Source of the DNA: Armatimonadota bacterium
Lineage (GTDB): Bacteria; Armatimonadota; Zipacnadia; Zipacnadales; UBA11051
Reading direction: 5' to 3'
Assembly (NCBI GenBank): GCA_003542955.1
Contig: DPJP01000244.1
Coordinates: 1-22,318, forward strand
DNA length: 22,318 nt
A program made the position numbers and the translations under genes. Under the pieces are notes generated by a model. The model was not told where the DNA came from. It made no database searches and saw nothing but the letters and a program-made list of their open reading frames with translations. Of the stretch, positions 1-7,527 are shown in pieces. Each line of letters opens with the position of its first letter. Position 1 is the first letter of the stretch.

Positions 1-548
1 CCGGTCCAGCTTGTGTGGATTGGCCAGTTGACCCACTTGAAGGCGTACTTGTTCGGTGGTTCATCCGGATGGGCGCGTTCCTCGTCGGTCTCGTAGTATG
101 TGAAGGTCTGCCCCATCTTCGGGCACGTCATACTACCGGTCTCCGGGTACTTCTCGTTAGGGTATACGGTCCCGCAGTACTTGCAGGTGAGCTTGTCGGG
201 GTCGCGGACATCCCACTTGTACAGCCCGCACTCACCCATCGAGGACTTCACGTTCACGCAAGCCGGGCAGTTCTGGCCGAACTCGGTCCAGTTGGTCAGT
301 TCCGGGATCATCTGGTCGAAGAACTCCCGGTCCTGCTCCATGGCGTATGCCGTCTGGCTTTTCCACCCATCGATGATGCTCTGGGCCCACCTGTAACGGG
401 TCGCGTTCTCGCGGGCACGCTGGATGTCCTCGGGCTTGTAGAGCGTGCAGGGGTCGGCAGCCACCATCGAGGCCGCCATCAGCACACAGACGACCAGTAC
501 CACGACCATGCGGGCCTCGGTTCCTGCTGCCGCGAGCAACTCTGACAT
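1..548 (-). CDS. heparinase II/III-like secreted protein, N-terminal part (cut by window edge)
   Basis: The minus strand is open from an ATG at 548 to the window edge, giving about 182 residues. The ATG follows GGAAGGTGATCGC, a good extended Shine-Dalgarno, which decides this start over the internal ATG at residue 14. Residues 1-31 look like a signal peptide (Arg13, hydrophobic 14-30, Ala-rich end). The mature part begins with a 'YKPEDIQRARENATRY' stretch, has W87, and two cysteine pairs (C94-x2-C97 and C122-x2-C125, the latter in a 'CKYCGTVYPNEKYP' context). This arrangement is typical of the N-terminal region of heparinase II/III-like polysaccharide lyases in environmental bacteria. Those enzymes cleave uronic-acid-containing glycans by beta-elimination in the periplasm or outside the cell. 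The catalytic toroid and lyase domain are beyond the edge, so activity cannot be judged. It is the last visible gene of the minus-strand glycan cluster, 105 bp after the GH123-like gene. Confidence 0.65.
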   Translation of the reverse strand, partial: MSELLAAAGTEARMVVVLVVCVLMAASMVAADPCTLYKPEDIQRARENATRYRWAQSIIDGWKSQTAYAMEQDREFFDQMIPELTNWTEFGQNCPACVNVKSSMGECGLYKWDVRDPDKLTCKYCGTVYPNEKYPETGSMTCPKMGQTFTYYETDEERAHPDEPPNKYAFKWVNWPIHTSWT

Positions 549-653
549 GCGATCACCTTCCACGAGTGGCCTGCCGGGCACTTGTTCTCCGGCATGGCTT
601 CACGCTGGGTTCCTGTTACGCCGGGCCGCGCGGCCGGCGGTGCGCGGTGCGGC

Positions 654-3600
654 TCAGTCGAACGGTCCGCGCACGCGGCAGAGCTTCGCAACGGCCTCCG
701 CGAGCACGGGGCTGCTGCGCAGTATTTCGCCCTCGGCGAGTCGAATTGGGCCCACGGTGCCCGGCGCGGAGAGCGTCTCCAGCGTGGCCGTCAACGCATA
801 CTCCCCGGGCCCAAGCCCCCGCAGGCTCAGGGCAACGCCAAGCCTGCTGCCCTCGATCGGGAACAGGCTCGCGCGTCGCAGGACGGCCGCATCGCCCTCG
901 CGCCGGAGGCACAGGCTCAGTTGCGCCTTCGCACGCAAGTCATCGGCGAGGTTGATCTCGAACTCCGCGGCGGCGGCATGTTCGGACAGGTATGTCGTCT
1001 GGGGCCGCACGGCCACGTTGAGGGGCTGGATCAGGCGCGGGGTGAAGACCCTCTCCGCGATGGGATCGGTGACTGCTCTCCCCGCATCGTATGCCCGGTA
1101 GGTCAACTGTGGCACCTCGGTGCCCGAAAGCCCGTACTCGTGCGTGAATGCCCTGCGCTCACCCGGGGCCAGTGATATCCCACCCGTGCTGCCTGCGCTC
1201 AGGTGCCTGAGGTATTGCAGGCCCGGCCATTGTGTGAACAGGCTGGTGTTGAATGCACGCGTCTCGGCCGTCTCATTCACTAACGTCACGGCAAATGTGT
1301 TCGTTCCGAGGCGTGCCGGGGGCGCCTGGAAGTCGGCAATCCAGGCCTGCCCGAGGCTTGCCAGCCCGAAACGCTCCGGGACCGCAAAGCCGGTGCCCGT
1401 CGGCGACCAGCAGGAGAGTTCAAGCGTCTCCATCGGCCTCCGCTCCCGGCAGACGTTGAGCCCGAACTGCTGCCCGGTCAGGCCGAGGTCGGCCATCGGG
1501 ATAGCCCATTCCACAACCCAGCGGTCCCGATGGCTCTTTGTGGCAACTCGCGAAGCCGCCCGCCAGCTCTTGTCCTCGGAGTTGTTCCAGCTCTGGGTGC
1601 CCAGGGAGTTGGCCAGCACCTGCCTGTAGCTGCGCCCGTCGAGGTTGTCATCGACGTACAACTCGACGCAGTCGTCTTCCCAGACGCGTCCGCCGTCGTC
1701 GGAGATGCGCGCGGTGATGGCGCCCATGTTGTCCTCATGGCAGGCAATGCCCAGGTAGAGGGTGGTCGCGTCAGAGCCCAGGAGGACGTCTGTCTGCATG
1801 AGCGGGTCGGCGGCGCCATTCATCAGCACGAACGGGTCGAGACGCGCCGCATTCTCCCAGATGGGGTCCGAGAGGTCGCCATCGAGCGTGGGAGCCGCAC
1901 CCCAGACGGGGATGGTCACCTGATGGGCTCGCGCGCCGGCCTGGGCGGGCGCGGCCGCGTCGGCCTCGTACCAGCGGTGGTCTGTGACGAGGTCTCCGCC
2001 GGCGGCGGATGCGGGGGTGCGCACCACTCGCGCGGGTATCTCCCCGAGCGCCTCGAACACGCTCATCGTGGCCTCGGCAATGCGCCAGCGGGCGCGCTCA
2101 TACTCGCCGTGGTCCCAGCCGTTGGGCTGCTCGAGCGTGCCGCCGATGGTCTTCTTCCCGTCGGCGGTGGCGCCGGTGACGGTCCACCTGGCCTGTGAGC
2201 GCACACGCTCTGAGTAGTCGATTGATGCGAGCAGGCCGTCAAGCACCCCCCGGGCCTGCTCGGCGGCCTCGACGGCGCGGCGATTGCCGCTGTCCTGCGC
2301 GCGCCCGATCGCCTCCCTGAGGGTGTGGACGTACTTGTAGTCATCGATGCCCTCGCGGGCGCCGATCCACCCGGTCGAGGGCCCGCCGGGCTCATCTCCG
2401 AGCGCCGGGTAGACGTGCATCCAGGTCCCGCTCTTCGCGTCCAGGTCGTCATAGGGCGTGCCCTGGAACGAGATGTAGGCCCAGTTGTAGCAGCCGTTGA
2501 TGCCCGCGGCAAGCTGGAACCAGCCGGCGGTGTAGCGGTTGGTCTCAGGGCGGTACGACTCGACATCGCAGTTGTAGATGACGACGATGCGACCGTCCTC
2601 CTGGATCTGCCTGATGCGCTCCGGCTTGACCAGCGCCCCGTTGTAGTTCCACATGTCCGCGTAGGGCCCGGCCTCGTTGTGAAAGTAGTCGTCACCGGGT
2701 CCATCCTGCTCGGTGCGCATTCCGGGGATCTGCTTGAGCAGCTTCAGGCAGTACACATTGCGGTCCTTGGCGGCGCGATCCTGCCAGCCCGGCTCGTCGA
2801 CCGGCTGGACGAACAGCTCCGGCCAGCCGCGCTTCTGCTGCTCCTGCTGCATCATGCTCCAGTAGGCCTTGTAGCGGTTGGCCCAGCGTTCGCTGCTCAC
2901 GGGGTCGTCAATACCCATCCCGGCGGCGCCCTGTCCGCTGTCAGAGAGCAGCACCACCGGCATCGGGTAGCCCAGTTCGACATAGGTGTCCATGAAGTGC
3001 TCGTAGAGGCTTGTGCCGTCCCAGGTAATCGAGCAGGTGTCGTCGGCGGCCCACACAAGCGTATCGGTGGGCGGGCCGAAGCACAGCCCCACGGAGGTCA
3101 TCCCGTTGGCGCGCATGTCGGCCATATCGGCCTTCATCGTCGCTATCTTCGCCTCATCGGTATCGGCGAACTTCGGGCCGGTGTAGTACTCGCCCCAGTA
3201 CATGTCGGTGGGCTCGACAAGCCTGTAGGGCAGTACCCGCAACCGCATCGGGATGCTCAGCGCCTCGGCTCCACCGACGCTGATGCGAACGGCGCCCTTG
3301 TGGACTTCGGGCGTGGCGTCCGCGGCAATGCGGAAGTCGATGACGAAGCGCTTCGAACTGCCACCGGCGATGTCGACGCTCGCGCGGCGCTCGCAGAGCA
3401 CCGGCATGTCGGCGATGTACTCAGTCGACGAGTAGGTGACCCGCTTGTTGAGCGTGCGCACCGGGAGGACCTCAGCCTCGATCGGCAGTCCCTCGACAGT
3501 GACGCTCACCTGCTGCAGGTCGCGGAGAGCATACAGCGAGAGCGTCGCGGCTTCGCGCTCCCCGAGGGTCCCAAAGGCGTCTACGGTCTCGATGCGCTCG

Positions 3601-4226
3601 AGGGGCCGCGGCACGCTGTTGTTGAAGACGACGTCGGTCAACGGGCGTCGGTAGAGGATGAAGCCCCGCTGCTGCTCTCCGGCGGTGGGTTGCGGCGGCG
3701 GCGTATCATCCACGTAGTAGAGCGGCGTGAAGCGGTCTCCCATCGCCTCCCAGCGGAAGTTGTCCAGGTAGAGGGTGTAGTCTTTCCGGGGCATTCGGCA
3801 GTAGGGGTAGATCCGCTCGATCGCGGACATGCCCGTAATCCAGATCTCGACCCTGTGGGGAGTCCGGGGGGGGATGGTCTCGCCGCCGAACTGGTTCTCC
3901 CCGCTCTTGAGGTCGATCCGCCAGGAGAGCGACACCGGCTCCTCGCCGGGGTTGTAGGCATCGAATACGAGTACCTGGAACTGAGTCGTGTCCACGTCCG
4001 GGCGGAAGTTCACCCCCGGCCAGGAGTCTTTCTCACTGCCCGGAAAGAGCACCCTCAGTGCCCATTGGCCGTCGGTGGCGTGCTCCTGCACGCGCTCCAT
4101 CTGCACGGCCCCCGGCGAGAAGAGCGCCATCTGCTCGTCAGTCTCGAAGGAGCTGATGGTCTGGGCCGCGACGACACTCCAGGCGAGCAGGGATGCGGCA
4201 ATCCCCAGGATAGCTGCTCTGCACAT
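654..4226 (-). CDS. secreted GH123/DUF4091-like glycoside hydrolase with CBM9-like module
   Basis: A 1190-residue protein. The start at 4226 is chosen over an upstream in-frame ATG at 4328 because it follows GGAGGAGG and opens a clean signal peptide (MCRAAILGIAASLLAW, cleavage near VVAAQ). Residues ~23-165 look like a galactose-binding jelly roll ending in 'YTLYLDNFRW'. Residues ~185-370 form a beta-rich domain, followed by a TIM-barrel catalytic region beginning near 'YWGEYYTGP'. The Asp-Glu pair D477-E478 in 'QPVDEPGW' matches the catalytic DE pair of GH123 (DUF4091) beta-N-acetylgalactosaminidases. The family's terminal 'EGIDDYKYVHTL' motif follows. Residues ~770-950 ('TLDGDLSDPIW', 'DDCVELYVDD', 'WVVEWAIPMADLGL') look like a CBM9/DOMON-type sugar-binding module. 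The last ~240 residues are beta-rich and unassigned. The substrate is not known; beta-GalNAc glycans are a family-based guess. The gene lies 56 bp downstream of a second GH123-like gene. Confidence 0.85.
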   Translation of the reverse strand: MCRAAILGIAASLLAWSVVAAQTISSFETDEQMALFSPGAVQMERVQEHATDGQWALRVLFPGSEKDSWPGVNFRPDVDTTQFQVLVFDAYNPGEEPVSLSWRIDLKSGENQFGGETIPPRTPHRVEIWITGMSAIERIYPYCRMPRKDYTLYLDNFRWEAMGDRFTPLYYVDDTPPPQPTAGEQQRGFILYRRPLTDVVFNNSVPRPLERIETVDAFGTLGEREAATLSLYALRDLQQVSVTVEGLPIEAEVLPVRTLNKRVTYSSTEYIADMPVLCERRASVDIAGGSSKRFVIDFRIAADATPEVHKGAVRISVGGAEALSIPMRLRVLPYRLVEPTDMYWGEYYTGPKFADTDEAKIATMKADMADMRANGMTSVGLCFGPPTDTLVWAADDTCSITWDGTSLYEHFMDTYVELGYPMPVVLLSDSGQGAAGMGIDDPVSSERWANRYKAYWSMMQQEQQKRGWPELFVQPVDEPGWQDRAAKDRNVYCLKLLKQIPGMRTEQDGPGDDYFHNEAGPYADMWNYNGALVKPERIRQIQEDGRIVVIYNCDVESYRPETNRYTAGWFQLAAGINGCYNWAYISFQGTPYDDLDAKSGTWMHVYPALGDEPGGPSTGWIGAREGIDDYKYVHTLREAIGRAQDSGNRRAVEAAEQARGVLDGLLASIDYSERVRSQARWTVTGATADGKKTIGGTLEQPNGWDHGEYERARWRIAEATMSVFEALGEIPARVVRTPASAAGGDLVTDHRWYEADAAAPAQAGARAHQVTIPVWGAAPTLDGDLSDPIWENAARLDPFVLMNGAADPLMQTDVLLGSDATTLYLGIACHEDNMGAITARISDDGGRVWEDDCVELYVDDNLDGRSYRQVLANSLGTQSWNNSEDKSWRAASRVATKSHRDRWVVEWAIPMADLGLTGQQFGLNVCRERRPMETLELSCWSPTGTGFAVPERFGLASLGQAWIADFQAPPARLGTNTFAVTLVNETAETRAFNTSLFTQWPGLQYLRHLSAGSTGGISLAPGERRAFTHEYGLSGTEVPQLTYRAYDAGRAVTDPIAERVFTPRLIQPLNVAVRPQTTYLSEHAAAAEFEINLADDLRAKAQLSLCLRREGDAAVLRRASLFPIEGSRLGVALSLRGLGPGEYALTATLETLSAPGTVGPIRLAEGEILRSSPVLAEAVAKLCRVRGPFD

Positions 4227-4282
4227 ATGTGGTCCTCCTCCGGGCGTAGCCGGTTCAAGGGTCTTCGATTCGGTCCGCGGCG

Positions 4283-6580
4283 TCAGACGGCCTCCTGCAA
4301 CTCCAGAATGGCCCTGGCGATGAGCCATCGGTAGACGTCGAACTCCTCCGGCGCCCAGAGACCGTCGTACTTGTACTTGAGCTGGACATCGATTGCGTTC
4401 CAGACATAGTCGAGCTCCTGCTGCGCCTTGTCAGCGGCGGCATTCCTACCTGCCGCGCGGGCCTGCTCGATGAGTGTCTGGAGCGTGTAGACATAGCGGT
4501 AGTCGTCATAGCCCTCGCGGAAGCACTCCCAGAGCGCAACCGGCATCGGGCTGCCGTCCTCATCGTGACGGTTCATGAAGTCCATCGAGCTGCCGTCGAG
4601 GTAGTTGAAGGGGTCACCGACATCAGCCGAGTAGATCCACGGGATGAGTGTTCGGTAGCCGGAGCGCCAGAAGCCGAAGCCGTAGGTCATCCGCGCCCCG
4701 GCCACCGGCGTGTGGTCGTTCTCCCCGCTGATGTGGTTGGGGTAGCACCAGAACTCGATGCCCCGCTCGGCGCTCTCCCTGATAACCCGCTCGCGGTCCC
4801 ATGAGAAAGGCTGCATGCACCAGACATCGACATACGGCATCATCGGCCCGAAGGCATCATGGGCGATGTCGGCGGTGACGTAGGTCTTCACACCCGCGGC
4901 GCGCACGGCCTTCATCAACTCGGTCATGTACTTGACGGAGGTCTCCTGTGTGCTGGGCTCGTCGATCGGGTAGTAGAGGAACTCCGGCCATCCGCGGTTG
5001 ACGCGTTCGGACTCGACAAAGCGCGTCATGGCAGTCATCTCGTCGAAGTACTCCTGCGGCGGCATCTTGACCCGGCTGAGGTGACTGCCGGGGCTTTCCT
5101 TCATGTACTTCTGGTAGACGCCACCGGCATTGATGCTGACGACATACGGCGGTGAGAAGCCGTACTTCTCGTTGAGCTCGAGCTTCTTCTCGAGCCCGGT
5201 CCAGTCCGCCGTGAACTGACCGTTCTCGTCGGCCGGCCGGCACCACGCGCTCATGACGATGTTGCGCGTCCCGTGAGCGACCAGGTCCGCTCGCTCCATC
5301 TCCGCCTTGCGCAGGAAGTACTGCTTCGAGGGCTCGTCGGTGGCATTGACCCAGCTGTCGATGGGGTCGCGGTAGTAGATGCCGTAGAGCTTGCTCGGGT
5401 CCTCCTTCAGCGTGATACCGAGCACACGCAGCTTGACGGGTATCACAGCCTCGATGCGGCCCTGCTGCCGATGATCGGTGCTGAAGGTGATCGAGCCGTC
5501 GTACACACCCGGCTCCGCATCCGGCGGCACCTGCACCGTCAGCCAGAAGCGGTGCGATTCGTCTGCCGGGAGGTCCATTGCGTCGAAGGGCTCGAGGATG
5601 TCGGGCGCGATGTGGTAGCTGTGGAACATGCTGTAGTTGGGCCTGACCTTCATGTAGCGCACATGGCGGACGTCGATGGTGCCGGCCTTGATGGGGCCGA
5701 TGTCGCCCGCGGAGACGCGCACATTGGTGAGCGGCGAGAGAGTGCGCACCGCGAAGGTCAGCGGCTCATACTCCCCGGGTGTCGCGAAGATGCGCAACGT
5801 CGGGTTCAGCTCGTGGGCATAGGGGTTCGTGTTCGGGTAGATGCACTCGAGGTATGGCTTATGGTAGATCACGAAGCCCCGGAACAGGTCGTGCCTGCTG
5901 AGGGCATCCTCGGGGAAGGGCGGGGTGTCCGGGAGCGGACTGAGCTTCCACTTCTCCATTTCCTCCGGGGGCAGACCGTACATCTGGGCCTCCAACTCGG
6001 CGATGTTGGCCTCAGTGGCCCCGCCGTCGGCGGCATCCCAGACCATGATGGCGTTGGCCACCCACTTGCTCGCCGGGCCAAAGCCGATCTCAAGGGGAGT
6101 ACCGTCGGTCTTTGCAGTGAAGCGAAGGTTGCGGAACTGGTAGGGCCCCTCGAAACGAACGGTCCGCACCTGGTCGCCGACGGCTACGTCGAAGTCGAAG
6201 TACTGGTAACGCTGGTTGTGGCTTGTGCCGCAGAGGACATAGACGGAGTACTCGCCGGCCGGGAGCGCGATGCTGAAGCTCCTGGCCTCGGAGCCGATGA
6301 CGCAGTCCTCAGTCAGCGCATTGGTGTAGATGGGCGGCGGCTGGTCGCTGCCGCGGCTCTCGTTGAAGATCGGCTTGTCGTAGACCTGGACGTAGGGCTT
6401 CATTCCGGCGGCAGCGTCCCAGCCGAACCCGGCATCCGGGGTGAAGGCGCTCGTGTCCGTGACGCGGGTGAAGTCATCCATGATCGCTGAGTCGCCGCTC
6501 CCCATGTCATAGAGGTAGGCGGCGGCGAAGACCGATGCGGGCATCAGCATCAGGATCAGTGCAACAGCAATCCGGCGCAT
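4283..6580 (-). CDS. secreted GH123/DUF4091-like glycoside hydrolase
   Basis: A 765-residue protein. The ATG at 6580 follows GGAGGAATACCC and starts a signal peptide (MRRIAVALILMLMPASVFAA). The open frame extends to 6826, but that upstream part overlaps the neighbouring gene and has no ribosome site. The N-terminal ~150 residues ('YLYDMGSGDSAIMDDF', 'FGWD', 'LPAGEYSVYVLCG') resemble the carbohydrate-binding-like domain found at the front of rhamnogalacturonan-esterase and DUF4091 proteins. A beta-sandwich and TIM barrel follow. D540-E541 in 'YYPIDEPST' is the expected GH123 catalytic pair, and 'EGYDDYRYVYTL' near the C-terminus is the family's closing motif. It has no CBM9-like extension, unlike its downstream neighbour, so the two are divergent tandem paralogues rather than a recent duplication. 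It probably removes terminal sugars, possibly N-acetylgalactosamine, outside the cytoplasm. The next upstream gene ends 34 bp before its start. Confidence 0.85.
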   Translation of the reverse strand: MRRIAVALILMLMPASVFAAAYLYDMGSGDSAIMDDFTRVTDTSAFTPDAGFGWDAAAGMKPYVQVYDKPIFNESRGSDQPPPIYTNALTEDCVIGSEARSFSIALPAGEYSVYVLCGTSHNQRYQYFDFDVAVGDQVRTVRFEGPYQFRNLRFTAKTDGTPLEIGFGPASKWVANAIMVWDAADGGATEANIAELEAQMYGLPPEEMEKWKLSPLPDTPPFPEDALSRHDLFRGFVIYHKPYLECIYPNTNPYAHELNPTLRIFATPGEYEPLTFAVRTLSPLTNVRVSAGDIGPIKAGTIDVRHVRYMKVRPNYSMFHSYHIAPDILEPFDAMDLPADESHRFWLTVQVPPDAEPGVYDGSITFSTDHRQQGRIEAVIPVKLRVLGITLKEDPSKLYGIYYRDPIDSWVNATDEPSKQYFLRKAEMERADLVAHGTRNIVMSAWCRPADENGQFTADWTGLEKKLELNEKYGFSPPYVVSINAGGVYQKYMKESPGSHLSRVKMPPQEYFDEMTAMTRFVESERVNRGWPEFLYYPIDEPSTQETSVKYMTELMKAVRAAGVKTYVTADIAHDAFGPMMPYVDVWCMQPFSWDRERVIRESAERGIEFWCYPNHISGENDHTPVAGARMTYGFGFWRSGYRTLIPWIYSADVGDPFNYLDGSSMDFMNRHDEDGSPMPVALWECFREGYDDYRYVYTLQTLIEQARAAGRNAAADKAQQELDYVWNAIDVQLKYKYDGLWAPEEFDVYRWLIARAILELQEAV

Positions 6581-6614
6581 GGGTATTCCTCCATTCACGC
6601 TCCGTGGGCGTCGG

Positions 6615-7499
6615 CTACTGAGCCCACGGTGAGCTGACAAGGCGTATCTGCACTGCTGCCGGCGGGGCAGTACCCACCTGCACGACGATCTCATACACCC
6701 CGTCTGACAGGCCCTCCCGCAGTTCAAAGGGGACGGTGTTGGTTCCCCGCGATACACCAACCTGCAGGGAGGCGAGTTGATCGCCGCCAGACTTGAGGCT
6801 GAGTGTGGCGGGCGTTTCGCCATCACCGGGTATGCCGAGGGCCCGGAACGCCACCTTCACCGTGCGCAGGTCGGAGTAGCCCACCCGAGGGAGTGCGCGG
6901 CAGTCTGAGAGATGGGGCTCGGCATAGCGAAGCAGGCAGATGTCGTCGATATGGAAGTCAAGCACATCGCCATGACGGTAGTCTGACTCGCTGATCGCGA
7001 ACTGGATGCGGGTCACCTGGTCATGGTTGGCGATCCTGGTGAGCGGTATTTCGATCCTCACCCACTCACCCTTCCTGAGTTCGCCCATGTTGTAGTTGAA
7101 CGAATGCGCCTTGTCGGGTGTGTAGATGATCATGCCCAGCGGCGTCGAGGGCAGGGCGTCGCGGGAGGTGTCGGAATGCACCCACAGGCGCAGCGTGTCG
7201 AATGCCGACCAATCCTGCTGCCAGGGCTGGTCGAAGGGCACCGAGGCTCGCGGCCAGCCGATGGGGTATTTGGCTTCGCCCGCGAAGTAGTCAACATCAA
7301 TGTGGAAGTGCAACGATGCCTCCCCCGTCTTCCTCATCTCAGGGGATGATGCCATGGTCGCCTCGGCAACACTCCAGACCTCCGGGCGGGCGCCTGCGGC
7401 CAGCACGAGCTTCTCCATCTCGCCCTCGCGGACGGGCTCCTGCGCCCAGACGCAGCCTGCAAGAGCGAGAGCCAATACCCAGACTACATACGGTCGCAT
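6615..7499 (-). CDS. putative lipoprotein with carbohydrate-binding-like jelly roll
   Basis: A 294-residue protein. The start at 7499 is preferred over the ATG at 7595 because it gives an export signal and follows AAGGGGTGATCTCT. The signal ends in LAGC (residues 13-16), a canonical lipobox, so Cys16 may be lipidated; cleavage by signal peptidase I after 'CVWA' is the alternative. Residues ~35-205 contain features of a galactose-binding jelly roll ('FDTLRLWVHSD', 'GEWVRIEIPL', 'LDFHIDDICLLRY'), similar in plan to the N-terminal domain of the GH123-like protein at 654-4226. The last ~90 residues look like a second, Ig-like beta domain. No catalytic motif is visible. Its position between the WD40 gene (28 bp upstream) and a GH123-like gene (34 bp downstream) suggests a surface glycan-binding accessory protein, but this is inferred from context. 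Confidence 0.7.
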   Translation of the reverse strand: MRPYVVWVLALALAGCVWAQEPVREGEMEKLVLAAGARPEVWSVAEATMASSPEMRKTGEASLHFHIDVDYFAGEAKYPIGWPRASVPFDQPWQQDWSAFDTLRLWVHSDTSRDALPSTPLGMIIYTPDKAHSFNYNMGELRKGEWVRIEIPLTRIANHDQVTRIQFAISESDYRHGDVLDFHIDDICLLRYAEPHLSDCRALPRVGYSDLRTVKVAFRALGIPGDGETPATLSLKSGGDQLASLQVGVSRGTNTVPFELREGLSDGVYEIVVQVGTAPPAAVQIRLVSSPWAQ

Positions 7500-7527
7500 A
7501 GAGATCACCCCTTCAGAGCACTTCGGC

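Noticed and set aside
15..545. A 176-codon plus-strand open frame at the left edge
   Set aside because: The minus strand over the same bases gives a signal peptide, paired CxxC motifs and heparinase-like sequence, so the plus frame is the shadow.
624..635. GGCCGCGCGGCC perfect palindrome after the CBM9-containing gene
   Set aside because: Too short a loop for a stable terminator and of a kind expected by chance in GC-rich DNA; a 6-bp stem nearby (626-631/642-647) is no stronger.
2325..4334. A 669-codon open frame on the plus strand
   Set aside because: It is antisense to the GH123-like gene, has no recognisable domain, signal or ribosome site, and reflects high-GC codon bias on the opposite strand.
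5273..6490. A 405-codon plus-strand open frame
   Set aside because: Antisense shadow of the second GH123-like gene, with low-complexity Val/Arg/Gly-rich sequence.
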